NCBI GenBank assembly: GCA_032000125.1
Contig: DAMALH010000019.1
Location: 1 to 64,000, forward strand
Direction: 5' to 3'
Source: Dryocola sp032000125
GTDB lineage: Bacteria > Pseudomonadota > Gammaproteobacteria > Enterobacterales > Enterobacteriaceae
DNA: 64,000 bases
Below are positions 61,684 through 64,000 of the stretch, piece after piece. The stretch's first letter is position 1, and every line of letters begins with the position of its first letter. A program made the translations under genes and the position numbers. The notes beneath the pieces are model-generated. The model was not told the origin of the DNA. It saw only the letters and a list, made by a program, of their open reading frames with translations, and did no database searches.

Positions 61684-62604
61684 ATGGATCAAAAAAGCCT
61701 GACGGCATTTGTTGTGCTGGCAGAAGAACTGCAATTTAGCCGGGCGGCGAAAAGGCTGCACGTCACGCAGTCGGCGTTAAGTCAGCAGATTGCGCGCCTT
61801 GAGAAAGAGCTGGAGGTAGAGCTTTTTAAACGAACAAAGCGCAGCGTCCGTTTGTCGGAATGCGGACATGTTTTTTTACCCGATGCGCAAAAAGTGATTA
61901 ATGACATCACAAAGGCGGCAGAAACCGCGCGTCGAGCCGCAAGGGGGCAGGTTGGGAGAATCGCCATTGCCTACGTTGATGCGGCACCTTTTAGCCTGCT
62001 CTCACCCGTGATAATGCAGTTTCGCAAATCGTTTCCCGATGTTGAAATGGTGCTGCATGAGATGACGTCTACCGAGCAGTTTGACGCTTTGCAGAACGAT
62101 CGCATCGATATCGGTTTGCTGCGGCCACTGTATAAGGCGGAGTGGATGCGCACCGTGACGTTATTGCAGGAGCCTTACGTAGTGGCGATGCATAAAGAAC
62201 ATGAGCTGGCCGGGCTGGAAGAGGTCCATATTCGCGCGCTTATCCAGCAGAAATTTCTTTTTACCTGCAAAGAGAAAGCAAAATATATCTACAGCAACTG
62301 GGATGCGATATTTTCCCACCACGGAATGCTGCCGATAGTGGTCCAGGAAGTGAATCAGCTTCACGCCATGTTAAGCCTGGTCGGCGCAGGCATGGGGCTG
62401 GCGCTACTGCCGTTGTCTGTCGCGCAGAATAACAATCATGGGGTGGTTTATCGTACAATTATCGGTATCGATACGCCCAGCGCGCAATTGAACCTGGCCT
62501 GGCGAGACGGTAGAAATAATACCCTGATAGGCCATTTTATTCACACCGCAAGGCAGGTCAGCGCAAAGTTGAAAAGAGAAATGGTTTTATCAACGGAGCA
62601 GTGA
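61684..62604 (+). CDS. LysR-family transcriptional regulator
   Basis: 306 residues. Winged HTH at the N-terminus (QKSLTAFVVLAEELQFSRAAKRLHVTQSALSQQIARLEKEL, residues 3-43) followed by the substrate-binding domain. Divergent from the sulfatase operon with a T-N11-A site between, so it probably controls that operon and perhaps the second transporter. Ligand unknown. Confidence 0.9.
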   Translation: MDQKSLTAFVVLAEELQFSRAAKRLHVTQSALSQQIARLEKELEVELFKRTKRSVRLSECGHVFLPDAQKVINDITKAAETARRAARGQVGRIAIAYVDAAPFSLLSPVIMQFRKSFPDVEMVLHEMTSTEQFDALQNDRIDIGLLRPLYKAEWMRTVTLLQEPYVVAMHKEHELAGLEEVHIRALIQQKFLFTCKEKAKYIYSNWDAIFSHHGMLPIVVQEVNQLHAMLSLVGAGMGLALLPLSVAQNNNHGVVYRTIIGIDTPSAQLNLAWRDGRNNTLIGHFIHTARQVSAKLKREMVLSTEQ

Positions 62605-62756
62605 GCGCAGCGCCGGTAAAATGGGGCCGGACATTACCCGGCCTGTTTTATTTTATCCGCATTATTGCTTATCCCGGCGCTGGCTTTCCGGGCAGAATTA
62701 AGCCGTGCGAATCTGCCAGGGCTGATGCCTCTGTCAGGTGTTATCCGGCGAGGGCA

Positions 62757-64000
62757 CTATTTCACTCGCTCTATTTTCCCCATAATAAATATCCAGGAAA
62801 AAATGCTTAGCAGGGCCATGCCGCCGACGAAGACAAGTGCCGGAGCAAAGTTACCATCGGAAACCAAAAAACCTATCAGGATTGGAACAAGGATACCCAT
62901 GCTTGTGCCGACAAAATTAAATATTCCTCCTGTTATGCCCGTCAGATTAACGGGCGCAATGGAGGAAACTACCGACCATGATATTGCTGCCAGCCCGCTG
63001 CCAAAGAAGGCCACGCTCATGAAGAATACAATAAGGGCCGGCGTTTCCGCATAGTTGGCGCCTGTTATTGATGTCGCCAGAAGCAGGCCGGTAATAATAG
63101 GTGCTTTACGGGCAAAGGTCAGAGAGAAGCCTTTTTGCAGCAGTTTATCCGACAGATATCCCGATAAAAGTACGCCACACCAGGCGGCGGCAAAAGGAAG
63201 CGTCGCCATAAAACCGACTTTAATAAATTCGATATGTCGATATTTGACGAGGTAAATGGGAAACCACGTCAGGAAAAACCAGTTTGCACATGTTTCTCCC
63301 ATATGAGCGATAACGAGTCCCCATAATTTGCGGCTTTTCAGCAGGCGGCTGAACGGCACCACATCACCGGCTTTGGTCTCCCGTGCATTGTCTTTTTTCA
63401 CCCATTCCGGACGTCCGCCGCCCTCACGGATATAGTCGATTTCTGCTTCGTTAGCGCGCGATTTCAGCGGCTCCTTATACAAAATCCAGAACCCTATTGC
63501 CCAGAGCACGCCGATACCGCCCGTCAGGATAAACATGAAGCGCCAGCCAAATTCAGATTGTAGCCAGACCAGCACGGGGGCAAGAAAAGCAAGGCCGACA
63601 TACTGTCCGGAAATATAAACGCCCACCGCTGTTGCGCGCTCTTTCTCTGGAAGCCAGGTCGTAATAATACGGTTGTTCATTGGATAGGAAGGCACTTCGC
63701 TTGCGCCAACGCCCAGCCGGAAAAAGATAAGTTGCCACAAACTGCTGGCCATTCCCTGCATGCAGGTGAAAAGTGACCACGTCCCGATAATGACTGGATA
63801 GAGTATTTTAGGCTTAACCTTATCAACCAGAAGGGAGCCGGGAATTTGCAGGGGGGAATAAGCCCATGCAAACGCCGAAAATATCAACCCCATCTGCACC
63901 GACGTCAGCCCCAGCTCATCCACAATATGAGGAGCGGCAATGGATAGGCTGCTTCGGTCAACGTAATTTATTACCACCGTTAAAAAAAGCATAAATACGA
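62757..64000 (-). CDS. MFS transporter, ACS family (5' end cut off by the window)
   Basis: At least 414 codons on the minus strand; the frame is still open at the right edge, and the residues before the first Met (VF-MLFLTVVINYVDRSSLSIAAP) match the inside of helix 1 in related proteins, so the true start lies outside. ACS features: INYVDRSSLSIAAPHIVDELGL, FRLGVGASEVPSYPMNNRI and GLGVFWAIGFWILYKEPL-like text. GudP/DgoT-type (sugar-acid:H+) transporters are the nearest I recall. Convergent with lysR. Confidence 0.88.
   Translation of the reverse strand, partial: VFMLFLTVVINYVDRSSLSIAAPHIVDELGLTSVQMGLIFSAFAWAYSPLQIPGSLLVDKVKPKILYPVIIGTWSLFTCMQGMASSLWQLIFFRLGVGASEVPSYPMNNRIITTWLPEKERATAVGVYISGQYVGLAFLAPVLVWLQSEFGWRFMFILTGGIGVLWAIGFWILYKEPLKSRANEAEIDYIREGGGRPEWVKKDNARETKAGDVVPFSRLLKSRKLWGLVIAHMGETCANWFFLTWFPIYLVKYRHIEFIKVGFMATLPFAAAWCGVLLSGYLSDKLLQKGFSLTFARKAPIITGLLLATSITGANYAETPALIVFFMSVAFFGSGLAAISWSVVSSIAPVNLTGITGGIFNFVGTSMGILVPILIGFLVSDGNFAPALVFVGGMALLSIFSWIFIMGKIERVK

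Noticed and set aside
1..64000. tRNA, rRNA, CRISPR arrays, intact IS elements, integrases
   Set aside because: I looked for repeats, transposase motifs and cloverleaf-type ends and saw none; only the single antirepressor is phage-like.

Overview
The window comes from a chromosome of the family Enterobacteriaceae. Nearly every backbone protein reads as a close relative of an Escherichia/Salmonella protein, and gene order follows the enterobacterial block yebQ-kdgR-yobH-mgrB-yebO-yobF-cspC-rlmA-mntP-yobD-manZYX-yoaE-pdeD-sdaA-nudL-pabB-yoaH-yoaB-yoaA-tsaB-yeaY-fadD-rnd, joined directly to minEDC-ycgL-ycgM-ycgN-dsbB-nhaB-fadR-ycgB-dadAX-cvrA-ldcA-emtA-ycgR-ymgE-treA. In E. coli K-12 these two blocks lie apart, so the rnd/minE junction points to a non-Escherichia genus. 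An FtsI paralogue beside cspC (known from Salmonella) and a diaminobutyrate pathway (known from Enterobacter and Klebsiella relatives) agree. I cannot fix the genus.

Layout. 1-4146: efflux pump YebQ (cut by the window edge), KdgR, three small membrane proteins including the PhoQ inhibitor MgrB, and a metallo-beta-lactamase-fold hydrolase. 4147-9300: yobF-cspC with a long leader, the second FtsI-type transpeptidase, RlmA, and the manganese exporter MntP with its riboswitch, a Fur box and two MntR-like boxes. 9368-15673: mannose PTS, YoaE with a possible upstream ORF overlapping its start, and a c-di-GMP phosphodiesterase. 15814-26587: serine, folate, tRNA-modification, fatty-acid and RNA-processing genes. 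26732-44341: Min system, small conserved genes, a MltB-like lytic transglycosylase, a YmcF-like cold-shock zinc protein that appears to start at ATC, DsbB, NhaB, FadR, D-alanine catabolism, peptidoglycan recycling and the flagellar brake YcgR behind a sigma-28 promoter.

44443-64000 is more variable: a FoxA-type siderophore receptor under a Fur box; periplasmic trehalase; a three-gene envelope cassette (SH3 lipoprotein, secreted protein, membrane-anchored pseudokinase with a PEGA-like domain); a 940-bp gene-free stretch; the dat-ddc operon for 1,3-diaminopropane; an orphan phage antirepressor behind a LexA box; a thiamine-diphosphate oxidase; and a sulfatase/transporter operon with a divergent LysR regulator and a second transporter cut by the right edge.

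Genes that act together: FadR and its targets (a FadR box lies before fadD and another before fadR itself); MinC, MinD and MinE; DadA and DadX; ManX, ManY and ManZ; Dat and Ddc; PdeD and YcgR at opposite ends of c-di-GMP signalling; and CspC plus the YmcF-like protein in the cold or stress response. I saw no rRNA, tRNA, CRISPR array, intact insertion sequence or complete prophage.
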